NCBI GenBank assembly: GCA_020852955.1
Contig: JADYZW010000006.1
Location: forward strand, 24,738 to 88,737
From: Deltaproteobacteria bacterium
GTDB lineage: Bacteria; Desulfobacterota; Binatia; UTPRO1
Reading direction: 5' to 3'
DNA length: 64,000 bases
Part shown: piece by piece, positions 47,195 to 60,001 of the stretch
How the letters are laid out: each line of letters begins with the position of its first letter
How positions within the stretch are numbered: the stretch's first letter is position 1
Position numbers and translations under genes: made by a program
The notes under the pieces: generated by a model
Database searches by the model: none
What the model saw: the letters and a program-made list of their open reading frames with translations, nothing else
What the model was told of the DNA's origin: nothing

Positions 47195-49020
47195 GGCTCG
47201 CCTTCCGCGGACTTGTTCTCGAGCACGCGCTTCAGCGATGCCTCCATGATGCGGTGGGCGAAAGGCGTGCTCGCCTCGCCGAGCGCCTGCACCAGATCGC
47301 GGATGCGGTTGTAGTCGGTCTCGCGCAGCGCCGCTTCGAGGGCGGCGATGGCCTCGCGGATGACGCCACCCTCGCCGTCCCGGAGCAGCGCGCCCGACTC
47401 CCCGAGCGTACGACCGATCTGTCGGATCAGCGTCTCCCCCTCCATGCGCGCCTCGGCGAGGAGCCGCGCCGCCACGTCCTCCTCGGCGAAGTCGATCGAC
47501 TCCTCCAGCATGCGCTCGACCTCCTCGTCGGTGAGGCCGTACGACGGCTTCACGTCGAGGGAGCGCTCGCAGCCGGTGCGGACGTCGCGCGCCGTCACGT
47601 TCAAGATGCCGTTGGCGTCGATCATGAAGGTCACATCGACGCGGGGGAAACCGGCCGTCGCGGGCTCGATCGGGATCGAGAAGCGCGCGAGGCTCCGGCA
47701 ATCCCCGGCGAGCTCGCGCTCGCCCTGGAGCACGTGCAGCGCGACGGCGGACTGGTTGTCCACCGCGGTCGTGAAGGTCTCGCTGTGGCTCGTGGGAATC
47801 GTCGTGTTGCGCTCGATGAGGCGCGTCATGACTCCGCCCATCGTCTCGATGCCGAGCGAGAGCGGCACGACGTCGAGGAGGAGCATGTCCTTGCGCCGTC
47901 CGCCGAGAATCCCCGCCTGGACTCCGGCCCCGAGCGCGACGACCTGATCGGGATCGATCGAGCACAGGGGCTCACGGCCGAAGAGTTCCGCCACCTTCGC
48001 CCGCACGAGCGGGATGCGCGTGCTGCCGCCGACGAGCACGACGGCATCGACGTCCGTCAGCGCGAGGCCCGCGTCGGCGAGCGCCCGGCGGCACGGCGCG
48101 AGGGTGCGCTCGACGATGGGCGCCATGAGGACCTCGAGCGCCGCGCGCGTCAGAACTCGCGCGATCGTCCGTCCGTCCGGGAGCTTCACGGTCACGTCGG
48201 CCGCGTCCGCCGACGAGAGGCGCCACTTCGCCTCCTCGGCCGCCCGCCGCGCCCGCGCCTGCGCGTCGCGGCGGGCCGCGACGTCACTCGGCAGGTCCGC
48301 GCCGTCGAGCAGCCACGCCGCGACGGCCTCGTCGACGTCGTCGCCGCCGAGACGCGTATCGCCGCCGGTCGCCTTCACCTCGAAGATGCCGCGCTCCATC
48401 TTGAGGATCGACACGTCGAAGGTCCCGCCGCCGAAGTCGTAGACCGCTACGGTCCCCTCGTTGGCGCGGTCGAGTCCGTAGGCGAGCGCCGCCGCAGTCG
48501 GCTCGTTCACGAGGCGCAGCACCTCGAGTCCCGCGAGCCGGCCGGCGTCCTTGGTCGCCTGGCGCTGGGTGTCGTTGAAGTATGCCGGCACCGTGACGAC
48601 CGCCTTCTTGATCGCGCAGCCGAGCGCCGCCTCGGCGCGCCGCTTCAGCTCCCTCAGCACGAGCGCCGAGACTTCGGGCGGCGTGTACGTACGCTCGCCG
48701 ATCACGAAGCGCACGACGCCGCCGCCGTCGGCGAACGTGTAGCGCTGCCGATCGGCGGCGGTCACGTGCTCCGGGCCGAGACCCATGAAGCGCTTGACGG
48801 ACTCGATGGTCGCGGCGGCCGCCGTCGGTGCCAGCGCGCGCGCTTCGTCGCCAACGATGGGATCGCCCCCCGGAGGGAAGGACACGACCGACGGGACGAT
48901 GACCCTGCCGGTCACCGGATCGGCGATGACGCGCGGCGTGTCGTCGTCGAGCCAGGCGACGAGGCTGTTGGTCGTTCCGAGGTCTATGCCGACGATGGGA
49001 GAAGGCCGTTCCACGCTCAC
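47185..49020 (-). CDS. hscA: Fe-S assembly chaperone HscA
   Basis: A 611-aa DnaK-like ATPase that releases clusters from IscU. Nucleotide-binding motifs [13 protein letters not shown] and [14 protein letters not shown] are intact, as is the substrate-binding domain ([20 protein letters not shown]). It is shorter than DnaK and close to HscA in length. It uses GTG 49020, overlapping hscB's stop, as start. It recognises the LPPVK motif present in the IscU encoded two genes upstream. Confidence 0.95.
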   Translation of the reverse strand: MSVERPSPIVGIDLGTTNSLVAWLDDDTPRVIADPVTGRVIVPSVVSFPPGGDPIVGDEARALAPTAAAATIESVKRFMGLGPEHVTAADRQRYTFADGGGVVRFVIGERTYTPPEVSALVLRELKRRAEAALGCAIKKAVVTVPAYFNDTQRQATKDAGRLAGLEVLRLVNEPTAAALAYGLDRANEGTVAVYDFGGGTFDVSILKMERGIFEVKATGGDTRLGGDDVDEAVAAWLLDGADLPSDVAARRDAQARARRAAEEAKWRLSSADAADVTVKLPDGRTIARVLTRAALEVLMAPIVERTLAPCRRALADAGLALTDVDAVVLVGGSTRIPLVRAKVAELFGREPLCSIDPDQVVALGAGVQAGILGGRRKDMLLLDVVPLSLGIETMGGVMTRLIERNTTIPTSHSETFTTAVDNQSAVALHVLQGERELAGDCRSLARFSIPIEPATAGFPRVDVTFMIDANGILNVTARDVRTGCERSLDVKPSYGLTDEEVERMLEESIDFAEEDVAARLLAEARMEGETLIRQIGRTLGESGALLRDGEGGVIREAIAALEAALRETDYNRIRDLVQALGEASTPFAHRIMEASLKRVLENKSAEGEPWV

Positions 49021-49655
49021 ACCTCGCTCTCCACGTCGCGCAGCAACGTACGGAGGTAGTGCAGCTCGGAAAGGATCTTCTTGGTCTCGGCGAGCGCGCC
49101 GGCGCTCGCGCCGTCGTCCGCCTCGAAGCTACGCGCGAGTCGCGCTTCGGAAGCGCCGAGATCGGCGCGCAACTGGTCGCGGATCGCGCACATCGCGCGG
49201 CCCTCGGCCTCCCCGGCGCCGCGCGCGCGGGCGGCGCGCAGCTCCTCGAGCCGCTCCTGCACCTCGAAGACCCGCGCCGCGAGCGTGGTCGGCACGCGCT
49301 CGTTGTCGCGACCGAGCGATTCGCCGTGCGCCTCGAGCCAGTAAAGCGCGCGCCGCACCGGCTCCTTCAAAGTCTTGTAGGCGCGGTTCACGAGCGCCGT
49401 CATGCGCAGGCTCTCGGCCTGCTCCGCGGGCGGACGATCGTGGAAGAGGTCGGGGTGGAACTCGCGCGAGAGGGCGTAATAGCGCCGCTCGAGCTCGGCG
49501 AGGTCGATCGCCAAGCGACGGGGGAGTCCGAAGACGCTGAAGTAGTCAGTCTCCCGACCGGCCGGCGCGACGATGCCGCAGCCCGCGCAGACGAGCTGAT
49601 GGGCCGCGGGCTTGCCGCAATGGAGGCACAACGAGGTTTCGGTGTTCGTCGTCAT
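49017..49655 (-). CDS. hscB: Co-chaperone HscB with N-terminal zinc ribbon
   Basis: A 212-aa J-domain co-chaperone for HscA. A CXXC-CXXC zinc ribbon (LCLHCG, then VCAGCG) occupies the first 30 residues, as in human HSC20 but absent from E. coli HscB. The J-domain follows with the HPD motif in [10 protein letters not shown], and a C-terminal helical IscU-binding domain ends the protein. Start ATG 49655; gap to iscA is 19 bases. Confidence 0.9.
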   Translation of the reverse strand: MTTNTETSLCLHCGKPAAHQLVCAGCGIVAPAGRETDYFSVFGLPRRLAIDLAELERRYYALSREFHPDLFHDRPPAEQAESLRMTALVNRAYKTLKEPVRRALYWLEAHGESLGRDNERVPTTLAARVFEVQERLEELRAARARGAGEAEGRAMCAIRDQLRADLGASEARLARSFEADDGASAGALAETKKILSELHYLRTLLRDVESEV

Positions 49656-49674
49656 GTGCTCCGATCCACACGGC

Positions 49675-50001
49675 TCAAACCGTGAACGAGGCGCCGCACC
49701 CGCACTCGCGCTTGATGTTCGGGTTCCTGAGCTTGAATCCCGACTCCATCAGGCCGTCTTCGTAGTGGACCTCGGTGCCGTTGAGATAGAGAAAGCTCTT
49801 CCGATCCACGAGGATCTTGGCGTCGCCGTTGGTGAATACCTTGTCCCCGGCGCGCTCGACGTCGAGATCCATCTTGTACTGCAGGCCCGAGCAGCCGCCG
49901 CCGGTGACCTTCAGGCGGAGTCCGTGATCGGGCTTCTGTTGGGACGCGACGAGGCCGGTGATCTTTTCGGCCGCGGCGTCACTGAGGCTGATGGCTGCCA
50001 C
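49675..50001 (-). CDS. iscA: A-type Fe-S carrier IscA
   Basis: A 108-aa A-type carrier. The three conserved cysteines are visible: one in GGGCSGLQYK and two in the C-terminal ECGCGASF. Such proteins hold a cluster or iron for transfer to apo-targets. Translation starts at GTG 50001 in the isc operon, nine bases after iscU. Confidence 0.93.
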   Translation of the reverse strand: MAAISLSDAAAEKITGLVASQQKPDHGLRLKVTGGGCSGLQYKMDLDVERAGDKVFTNGDAKILVDRKSFLYLNGTEVHYEDGLMESGFKLRNPNIKRECGCGASFTV

Positions 50002-50010
50002 CGATCGTCC

Positions 50011-50421
50011 TCAGACCGCCTTCTTCTCGGAATCGGCCTCGTTGCCCTTCTTGCCCTTCCAATCGCCGATCGCCGCCTTGATCGCGTCCTCGGCGAGCAC
50101 CGAGCAATGGATCTTCACGGGCGGAAGGTTCAGCTCCTCGACGATTTGCGTGTTCTTGATCGCGTACGCATCCTCGACCGACTTCCCCTTGATGAGCTCG
50201 GTCACGTAGCTCGAGCTCGCGATCGCGCTGCCGCAGCCGAAGGTCTTGAACTTGGCGTCCTCGATGACGCCCTCGTCGCTGATCTTGAGCTGGAGCTTCA
50301 TGACGTCGCCGCACTCGGGCGCGCCGACGATGCCGGTGCCGACGCCGGGCTCGTCCTTGGCGAAGCTCCCGACGTTGCGCGGGTTCTCGTAGTGGTCGAG
50401 GACCTTGTCGCTGTAGGCCAT
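50011..50421 (-). CDS. iscU: Fe-S scaffold IscU
   Basis: A 136-aa scaffold on which clusters are built. The three ligating Cys are found in the APECGD, FGCGSAIASSS and KIHCSVLAEDA segments, the conserved Asp follows the first, and the HscA-recognition motif LPPVK is exact. A basic/acidic tail (KGKKGNEADSEKKAV) extends the C-terminus. Ribosome-binding site AAAGGA precedes the ATG. Confidence 0.97.
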   Translation of the reverse strand: MAYSDKVLDHYENPRNVGSFAKDEPGVGTGIVGAPECGDVMKLQLKISDEGVIEDAKFKTFGCGSAIASSSYVTELIKGKSVEDAYAIKNTQIVEELNLPPVKIHCSVLAEDAIKAAIGDWKGKKGNEADSEKKAV

Positions 50422-50445
50422 GGTCGTTGTCCTTTCGCTCGTTCC

Positions 50446-51675
50446 TTACTCGCGCGCCCAGTTGAAGGTCTTGAGGTCGATGCCTTCCCTGGCCATCTCG
50501 TAGAGCGGCGACATCTCACGGAGCCGGTTCACCTCGTGCACGACGCGCTCGGCGACGTAGTCGACCTCCTCCTCCGTATTGAAGCGGCCGAGGCCGAACC
50601 GGATCGACGTGTGGGCGAGTTCGTCGCCGATCCCGAGGGCCTTCAGCACGTACGAGGGCTCCAGCGTCGCGGACGTGCAGGCCGAGCCCGACGACACCGC
50701 GATGTCCTTGAGGCCCATCAGGAGCGACTCGCCCTCGACGAAGGCGAAGCTGATGTTGAGATTGCCGGGAAGGCGCTGCATCGGATGCCCGTTCAGAAAC
50801 ACCTCGTCGAGCTTGCCCATGATGCCCTGGCGCAGCCGCTCGCGAAGGCGGAGCAGGCGCTCGTTCTCGCCCTCCATCACCTCGCCGGCGACCTGCATCG
50901 CCTTGCCGAGGCCGACGATGCCCGGAACGTTGAGGGTGCCCGAGCGGAAGCCGCGCTCCTGGCCGCCGCCGTCGAGCTGCGGCGTCAGCCGCACGCGCGG
51001 GTTGCGGGCCCGGACGTAGAGCGCGCCGACGCCCTTCGGACCGTAGATCTTGTGCGCCGACATCGAGAGCAGGTCGATCCCCATCGCCTCGACGTCGACC
51101 GGGATCTTGCCGGCGCCCTGGGTCGCGTCGGTATGGAAGAGTACCCCCCGCTCCTTGGCGATCTTGCCGATCTCGTGGAGCGGCTGGATCGTCCCGATCT
51201 CGTTGTTGGCGTGCATGATAGAAATCAGGATGGTCTCGTCGGTGATGGAGCTCCGGAGCGCGTCGAGGTCGATCAGGCCGAACGCATCGACGGGAAGGTA
51301 CGTCACCGTGGCCAGGCCCTTGCGCTCGAGCGCCTTGCAGGTGTCGAGGATGGCCTTGTGCTCGGTGGTCGCGGTGATGATGTGGTTGCCCTTCTCCTTG
51401 TAGAACTCGACGACGCCCTTGAGCGCGAGGTTGTCGGACTCGGTGGCGCCGCTCGTGAAGATGATCTCCTTCGCCTTGGCGCCGATCACCTTCGCGACCC
51501 GCTCCCGAGCCTCGTCGACGAGCGCTTCCGCCTCCCACCCGAAGGCATGATTCCGGCTGCCCGAGTTGCCGTAGGTCTCGCTGAAGCACGGCAGCATGGC
51601 CTCGACCACCCGCGGATCCACCTCGGTGGTGGCGTGGTTGTCCATGTACACGCGCCGCATCGTCTTGCCGTTCAT
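50446..51675 (-). CDS. iscS: Cysteine desulfurase IscS
   Basis: A 409-aa PLP enzyme supplying sulfur to IscU. The Schiff-base lysine is in [11 protein letters not shown], the catalytic loop cysteine in [17 protein letters not shown], and the PLP-phosphate contacts in [11 protein letters not shown]. First structural gene of the operon, with GGAGGACG nine bases before ATG 51675. A candidate promoter lies just upstream, overlapping the end of uvrA. Confidence 0.97.
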   Translation of the reverse strand: MNGKTMRRVYMDNHATTEVDPRVVEAMLPCFSETYGNSGSRNHAFGWEAEALVDEARERVAKVIGAKAKEIIFTSGATESDNLALKGVVEFYKEKGNHIITATTEHKAILDTCKALERKGLATVTYLPVDAFGLIDLDALRSSITDETILISIMHANNEIGTIQPLHEIGKIAKERGVLFHTDATQGAGKIPVDVEAMGIDLLSMSAHKIYGPKGVGALYVRARNPRVRLTPQLDGGGQERGFRSGTLNVPGIVGLGKAMQVAGEVMEGENERLLRLRERLRQGIMGKLDEVFLNGHPMQRLPGNLNISFAFVEGESLLMGLKDIAVSSGSACTSATLEPSYVLKALGIGDELAHTSIRFGLGRFNTEEEVDYVAERVVHEVNRLREMSPLYEMAREGIDLKTFNWARE

Positions 51676-51751
51676 TCGACTCGTCCTCCGATCACCCGAG
51701 ATGCCACGCCGGGTTCTGCCTTAATCCACCCAATTCAGAGCTGAGCAGTCT

Positions 51752-51774
51752 CTTATAAATCGCCCGGCGAAGTG

Positions 51775-51778
<4 letters not shown>
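51752..51778 (-). promoter_or_regulatory. Candidate isc operon promoter
   Basis: On the minus strand a perfect -35 hexamer TTGACA (51778-51773) is followed after 15 bases by TATAAG (51757-51752), five of six consensus positions, in an AT-rich stretch that stands out from the GC-rich surroundings. The -35 overlaps the uvrA stop codon. The spacer is shorter than ideal, which would fit a repressible promoter. I could not convince myself of an IscR-type operator. Confidence 0.5.
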
Positions 51779-54642
<2,864 letters not shown>

Positions 54643-54726
54643 CGTCGGGATCTACCAGATTGCCCGGCGTCCGTGCATCTGCCACTCTCCCGAGGCCGAA
54701 GCGCTCCGGCGCCCGGCGACGTTCCG

Positions 54727-56877
54727 ATGCACGGTCCGCTGCCTCTGTTCATTCTGCAGGCGATCCTGATCGTCGCGGTCTCGCGGCTGATCGGGCTCGC
54801 GACCCGGCGCATTCGCCAGCCGATGGTGATCGCGGAGATCGTCGCGGGGATCGCGCTCGGACCGTCGCTCCTCGGATGGCTCGCCCCGAGCGCGGAGCAG
54901 TGGCTCTTTCCGGCGGCCAGCATGCCGCTCCTCGGCCTGCTGAGCCAGATCGGCCTCATCCTCTTCATGTTCCTCGTCGGGCTCGAGTTCGACGCCGGCC
55001 TGCTGCGCGGGCGCGGGTACGCCGCAGTCGCCATCAGCCACACGAGCATCCTCGTTCCCTTCGCGCTCGGCGCCTGGCTCGCGCGACACCTCCACGCCGA
55101 CCTGGCCCCGGCCGGCGTGCCGCTCCTGTCGTTCGCGCTCTTCCTGGGGACTGCGATGAGCATCACGGCGTTTCCGGTCCTCGCGCGCATCCTCGTCGAG
55201 CGCCGCTTGCTGCGCACGAAGATCGGCGCCATAGCGATCACCTGCGCCGCCGTCGACGACATCACGGCGTGGTGCATCCTCGCCTCCGTCGTCTCGCTGG
55301 TGCGGGCGTCGACGGTCGCCGACGGCATGTGGACGACGCTTCTCGCGCTCGCCTACGTCGTCGTCGCACTGCGCGTCCTGCGACCGCTCGTCGAGCGCGT
55401 GGCCGCGCGCAGCGCCAACAAGGAGGGCCTCAGCCAGAACCTCGTCGCGCTCACCCTCGTCCTCTTGCTGCTCTCCAGCTGGACGACGGAGCTGATCGGC
55501 ATCCACGCGCTGTTCGGCGCCTTTCTCTTCGGCGCGATCGTGCCGAAACACGACGGCTTCGCGCAGCTGCTCGCCGACAAGCTCGAGGATCTCGTGGTCG
55601 TGCTGCTGCTGCCGCTCTTCTTCGCCTACAGCGGCCTCCGCACCGAGATCGGCCTCCTCGACTCGGCGCACGCCTGGGCGACCTGCGGGCTCGTGATCGC
55701 GGCGGCCTGCGCCGGCAAGGTGGGCGGCAGCGCCGTCGCGGCGCGGCTCACGGGCCTCCGCTGGCGGGAAGCGTCGGCGCTCGGCGTCCTCATGAACACG
55801 CGCGGCCTGATGGAGCTGATCGTGCTCAACATCGGGCTCGATCTCGGCGTCATCTCGCCGGCGCTCTTCACCATGATGGTCCTCATGGCGCTCGCCACGA
55901 CGATCATGACCAGCCCGCTGCTCGAGCGCATCTACCCGACCGCGGCCGCGGAAGCGGCCGACGGAGACGCCGTCCGGTACGAGCCCGGAGGTTTCACGGT
56001 GCTCGCCTGCGTCGCCTACGACCGCTCCGGTCCCGGCATGGTCACCGTCGCCGGCGCGCTCCTCGGCCGCACCGACGACCGGACCCGCTTCTACGCGCTC
56101 CGCCTCGTGCCGCCGACCGGCCGCGCGTCCTTCGTGCTGCAGCAGCACGGTCCGGAGGACAGATCCTCCGTGCTCGAGCCGCTCATGGCGCGCGCCGACG
56201 AGCTCGGGCTCACCGTCCGTCCGCTCTCGTTCGTCTCGCAGAGTCCGGCCGTCGACATCTGCGAGGTCGCCGACGTGAAGCGGGCCGACGTCGTGATCCT
56301 CGGATGGCACAAGCCGGTGATCGGTCGCGCCGTCCTGGGCGGCACGGTGCACGAGGTCATGCGACGGAGCCACGCCGACGTCGCGGTGCTGGTCGACCGC
56401 GGCATCGGCTGGATCAACCGCGTGCTCGTCCCCTATCGCGGCGGATCGCACGACCGCGCCGCGCTCGCGCTCGGTCTGCGCCTCGCCGAGCAGGCCGGCG
56501 CGTGCGTCACCGTGCTGCACGTCGTGAGCGCGGATCCGCGGAGCGCGGCGTCCGAGGCCATCGATCACGTCCTCGGCGGCCTCGACGGCGAGCGCTTCCC
56601 GAACGGCGGCCGCGTCGCGACCAAGGTCGCCGATCACGCCGAACCGGCCCACGCCGTGCTCGAGGAGTGCGAGAACGGCTACGATCTCGTCGTCATCGGC
56701 GCCGGCGCCGACTGGGGTCTCGAGCACCGCTCGTTCGGGATCCAGCCCGAGCTGATCGTGCGCGAGTGCCCGACATCGCTCCTGATCGTGCGTCGGGCCG
56801 ACGGCGCGGCCGAGCGCGCCGCTCCGCTCGGCACGCCGCCGCTCCGGCGCCCAGAATCGTCCGTCGGACGCGCCTGA
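54727..56877 (+). CDS. Cation/proton antiporter (CPA2/Kef type) fused to two USP domains
   Basis: A 716-aa membrane protein. Residues about 1-400 form a 12-helix sodium/proton exchanger domain with the Kef-like [14 protein letters not shown] loop, [17 protein letters not shown] ion pathway and [15 protein letters not shown]. The C-terminal 300 residues hold two universal stress protein-like domains: one around 435-560, the other from [15 protein letters not shown] to [17 protein letters not shown], an ATP-binding GxGx-type loop. Such fusions probably couple ion exchange to nucleotide sensing. ATG 54727; divergent from uvrA, and ends nine bases before the purC stop. Confidence 0.88.
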   Translation: MHGPLPLFILQAILIVAVSRLIGLATRRIRQPMVIAEIVAGIALGPSLLGWLAPSAEQWLFPAASMPLLGLLSQIGLILFMFLVGLEFDAGLLRGRGYAAVAISHTSILVPFALGAWLARHLHADLAPAGVPLLSFALFLGTAMSITAFPVLARILVERRLLRTKIGAIAITCAAVDDITAWCILASVVSLVRASTVADGMWTTLLALAYVVVALRVLRPLVERVAARSANKEGLSQNLVALTLVLLLLSSWTTELIGIHALFGAFLFGAIVPKHDGFAQLLADKLEDLVVVLLLPLFFAYSGLRTEIGLLDSAHAWATCGLVIAAACAGKVGGSAVAARLTGLRWREASALGVLMNTRGLMELIVLNIGLDLGVISPALFTMMVLMALATTIMTSPLLERIYPTAAAEAADGDAVRYEPGGFTVLACVAYDRSGPGMVTVAGALLGRTDDRTRFYALRLVPPTGRASFVLQQHGPEDRSSVLEPLMARADELGLTVRPLSFVSQSPAVDICEVADVKRADVVILGWHKPVIGRAVLGGTVHEVMRRSHADVAVLVDRGIGWINRVLVPYRGGSHDRAALALGLRLAEQAGACVTVLHVVSADPRSAASEAIDHVLGGLDGERFPNGGRVATKVADHAEPAHAVLEECENGYDLVVIGAGADWGLEHRSFGIQPELIVRECPTSLLIVRRADGAAERAAPLGTPPLRRPESSVGRA

Positions 56878-56886
56878 GCGCCGCCG

Positions 56887-57783
56887 TCAGCGCACGCCGG
56901 GCCAGTCGGCGAAGCGGCGGCCGGTGATCCGCTCGTACGCTTCGACGTAGCGCGTGCTCGTGGCGTCGACGACCGCTTGCGGCAACGGCGGCGGGGGCGG
57001 CGTCTTGTTCCAGTCGAGGGTCTCCAGGTAGTCGCGCACCGGCTGCTTGTCGAAGGACGGCGGCGTCTTTCCGGGCGTCCACTCGGCGACCGGCCAGAAG
57101 CGCGAGGAGTCGGGCGTCAGCACCTCGTCGCAGAGCACGAGCTCGCCGGTCCCCGGGATGCGCCCGAGCTCGAACTTGGTGTCGGCGATGATGATGCCGC
57201 GCTCCCGCGCCCACGCCGCACCGCGCGAATAGAGCGCGAGGCTCACGTCGCGAAGACGCGTCGCGAGCGCCCTGCCCACGAGGTCGGCGGCCGCCTCGAA
57301 CGAGATGTTCTCGTCGTGGTCGCCGACCGCCGCCTTCGTCGAGGGGGTGAAGACCGGCGCGGGAAGCTGCGACGACTCGAGAAGCCCCGCGGGGAGCGCC
57401 GCGCCGTGCATCGTGCCGCTCTTCTTGTACTCCTTCCACGCCGAACCGGTGAGGTAGCCGCGCACGATGCACTCGACGGGCAGCATCTCCGCGCGCCGGC
57501 AGAGCATGACGCGGCCCGCCAGATCCCGCTCCCCGCGCACCTCGGGCGGCAGGTCGGCGAGATCGGTCGAGAGCAGATGGCTTCCGACCATACCCTCGAA
57601 GAGTTCGAACCAGAAGGCGGTCATCGCCGTGAGCACGCGGCCCTTGTTCGGAATGGGCTCGGCCATCACCACGTCGAACGCCGACAAGCGGTCGCTCGTC
57701 ACCATCAGCAGCTCGTCGCCGCCGACGGCGTAGATGTCGCGCACCTTGCCGGAGTGCATGTGGGGAAGCGGCAGTCGTTTCAT
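56887..57783 (-). CDS. purC: Phosphoribosylaminoimidazole-succinocarboxamide synthase
   Basis: A 298-aa purine biosynthesis ligase joining aspartate to CAIR. Signature segments: HSGKVRDIYAVGGDELLMVTS near the N-terminus, VECIVRGYLTGSAWKEY, and IIADTKFELGR with the ATP/Mg-binding acids. GGAGGG lies eight bases before ATG 57783, so that ATG is preferred to the one six bases upstream. Length matches the eukaryotic/actinobacterial-like longer form. A monocistronic gene by layout. Confidence 0.95.
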   Translation of the reverse strand: MKRLPLPHMHSGKVRDIYAVGGDELLMVTSDRLSAFDVVMAEPIPNKGRVLTAMTAFWFELFEGMVGSHLLSTDLADLPPEVRGERDLAGRVMLCRRAEMLPVECIVRGYLTGSAWKEYKKSGTMHGAALPAGLLESSQLPAPVFTPSTKAAVGDHDENISFEAAADLVGRALATRLRDVSLALYSRGAAWARERGIIIADTKFELGRIPGTGELVLCDEVLTPDSSRFWPVAEWTPGKTPPSFDKQPVRDYLETLDWNKTPPPPPLPQAVVDATSTRYVEAYERITGRRFADWPGVR

Positions 57784-57936
57784 CGGCATGACCCTCCTCG
57801 GCGGAGGCGCTTTCAAAGCAGCCGCCGCCGCGCGAGGCAAGCACGTTCCCGCGGACCGCGGAGCCGTCGCCCACGCGCCGCGCCGCGCAGCGTCTCCGGA
57901 TGGACGCGCGGCGGCCCGCGCTAGTAAGACGCCTCC

Positions 57937-58755
57937 ATGACCGACACAGGCGGACACCTCGCCCGCATCGAACGCGACGGCTACACCATTGTCGAGGACG
58001 TGCTGTCGTCGGCCGAGGCCAACGCCTTGGTCGCCGCGCTCACCGGCCTCGAGCGCGACCTCGGAATCGGGTTCGCGAGCAACGACTTCGAGGGCCGCCG
58101 GACCAAGCGCGTCTACAACCTGCTCGTCCACGGACCGATCTTCGAGGCGATCCCGGCGCACCCGCGCGTGCTCCCGATCGTCGAGGGCGTGCTCGACCCG
58201 GGCTGCCTCGTGTCGTCACTCTCCTCGATCGCCATCCACCCGGGCGAGATCGCGCAGCCGATCCACGCCGACGACCAGCTGCTGCCGCTGCCGAAGCCGC
58301 ACGTCGCGACCGTCTGCAACACGATGTGGGCGCTCACCGAGTTCACCGAGGAGAACGGCGCCACGCGCATCATCCCGGGCTCGCACGGACGCGACCACAG
58401 TCCCGTGTACGGCTCGGAGCACGCGGCGATCCCGGCGACCATGCGGCGCGGGAGCGTGCTGGTCTGGCACGGCAGCCTCTGGCACGGCGGCGGCGGCAAC
58501 CGCAGCGAAGCGGTCCGCGTCGGCATCGCCATGAACTACTGCGCGGGCTGGGTCCGCCAGCAGGAGAACCAGCAGCTCGGCATCCCGCGCGAGGTTGCGC
58601 GCGGCTTCTCGCCGCGCCTGCGCGAGCTGGTCGGCTACGGCGTCTACCGCGGCCTCATCGGCCACATCGACAAGCGCAACCCGGACGAGCTCCTCGGCGA
58701 ATCGGGCGCGCTCGAGACGGTCTGGGAAACGGCGAACCGCGTCCGCCCGCGCTGA
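57937..58755 (+). CDS. Phytanoyl-CoA dioxygenase (PhyH) family protein
   Basis: A 272-aa Fe(II)/2-oxoglutarate-dependent oxygenase-like protein. The metal facial triad is recognisable: His110-x-Asp112 in QPIHADDQL and the distal histidine in VWHGSLWHGGGGN, with an Arg (NRSEAVR) for 2-oxoglutarate. The substrate is unknown; bacterial PhyH proteins hydroxylate lipids, amino acids and secondary metabolites. Isolated gene between purC and a kinase. Confidence 0.86.
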   Translation: MTDTGGHLARIERDGYTIVEDVLSSAEANALVAALTGLERDLGIGFASNDFEGRRTKRVYNLLVHGPIFEAIPAHPRVLPIVEGVLDPGCLVSSLSSIAIHPGEIAQPIHADDQLLPLPKPHVATVCNTMWALTEFTEENGATRIIPGSHGRDHSPVYGSEHAAIPATMRRGSVLVWHGSLWHGGGGNRSEAVRVGIAMNYCAGWVRQQENQQLGIPREVARGFSPRLRELVGYGVYRGLIGHIDKRNPDELLGESGALETVWETANRVRPR

Positions 58756-58819
58756 GGGGCCGGCCGCACACCACGAGAGCGGCGGCGCGGCACGGTTCGT
58801 CCATCAGCTGCCGGCGGGC

Positions 58820-59899
58820 TCACCCGGGCGGCGGCAGCTCCAGCATCTTCGCGAGCATCTGGGTCGCGGGGTTGTTGCGCTCGAAGCCGGAGCCTTCGGG
58901 CATGATGCCGTACTCGGTCATCTGGTCGGCGATCCGGATCAGCACGAGCGCGAAGCGGAACGCGCTCCACACCTCGTAGTAGAAGAGATCGCGGGCACGG
59001 CGTCCGACACGCTCCTCCCACTGCGCGACGACCTCGGCGCGCGAGGGGAACCCAGGGAGCGGCACCGCGCCGACGCCTTCCGTGTGGTAGCGATCGAGGA
59101 CGAGCCACCACGCCAGATCGACCTCGCCCGGACCGAGCGTCGCCATCTCCCAGTCGAGCACCGCGACCGGACGGAAATCGCGAAAGATCATGTTGCCGAT
59201 GCGGGCGTCGCCCCAGACGAGGCTCGGGGCGGACTCGTCCGCCGGGCGGTTTGCCTCGAGCCACGCGAGCGTCGCGTCGACGACCGGCATCGCGCGGCCG
59301 GCGGCCGCCCAGCGCAGCATCATCGTATAGTAGCCGAGCTGCTGCTCGAACGGCGTCGCGCCGTATTCGGGGCGCGCGAGAAACCCGAAGCCGAGGGCGC
59401 GCCAGTCGAGGCGGTGCAGGTCGGCGAGGACGGCGAGCGCGGAGCACGCGAGCGCGCGCTGCTGCTCGGGCGTCGCGTCGAAGAGCCAGCCGCCCGTCGT
59501 GAACGGCGGATGATCCGACGGGATCACGCCGTCGACGCGCTCCATGACGTAGAACGGCTGGCCGAGGACGCTCGTGTCCTCCTCGTACCAGCGCATGCGC
59601 GGCACCGGAATGCCGCTCGGCGCGAGCAGATCCATCGTTCGGTACTGCCGATGGAGGTCGTACTCGGGGAAGATCGCGTAGGCGGTCGGCTTCACACGCG
59701 CGACGAAACGGGCGCTCGCCGGCGTGCCGTTCTCGCGCCAGGACGCGTCGATCAGTAGCGTCTCGTTCGAGAAGCCGCTCCCGCTCGGGAGACCGACCTC
59801 GCCGATCGCGACGCCGGTCGCACACGGCAACCGGCGCTGGAGCCATGCGGTCAGCTGGGCGCGGGTAGCGGTGAGATCGCGCGCCTGAGGGATCGGCAT
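58820..59899 (-). CDS. Phosphotransferase family protein (ACAD10/11-like APH domain)
   Basis: A 359-aa APH-fold kinase. It has the group's VGLPSGSGFSNETLLIDA opening, YVMERVDGVIPSDHPPF, and the catalytic loop LVWGDARIGNMIF with DWEMATLGPGEVDLAWWL metal motif, the variant typical of kinases linked to acyl-CoA dehydrogenases (ACAD10/11), which phosphorylate 4-hydroxy acyl-CoAs. The partner dehydrogenase is not in the window. ATG 59899 is used; the frame is open far upstream but antisense to the AttH-like gene. Confidence 0.85.
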   Translation of the reverse strand: MPIPQARDLTATRAQLTAWLQRRLPCATGVAIGEVGLPSGSGFSNETLLIDASWRENGTPASARFVARVKPTAYAIFPEYDLHRQYRTMDLLAPSGIPVPRMRWYEEDTSVLGQPFYVMERVDGVIPSDHPPFTTGGWLFDATPEQQRALACSALAVLADLHRLDWRALGFGFLARPEYGATPFEQQLGYYTMMLRWAAAGRAMPVVDATLAWLEANRPADESAPSLVWGDARIGNMIFRDFRPVAVLDWEMATLGPGEVDLAWWLVLDRYHTEGVGAVPLPGFPSRAEVVAQWEERVGRRARDLFYYEVWSAFRFALVLIRIADQMTEYGIMPEGSGFERNNPATQMLAKMLELPPPG

Positions 59900-60001
59900 C
59901 ACCGCGGCTGGTATCACAGTCGCGGCGTCGGGCGCACCCCTGCCCGCGCGTGCGGCGCTCGTGGTTGACAGCGGATTCGCGGCGCGACTACGACCGCCGC
60001 C

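Noticed and set aside
57734..57940. A 68-aa plus-strand ORF between purC and the PhyH gene
   Set aside because: Overlaps the purC 5' end on the other strand, has no recognisable features and is low complexity.
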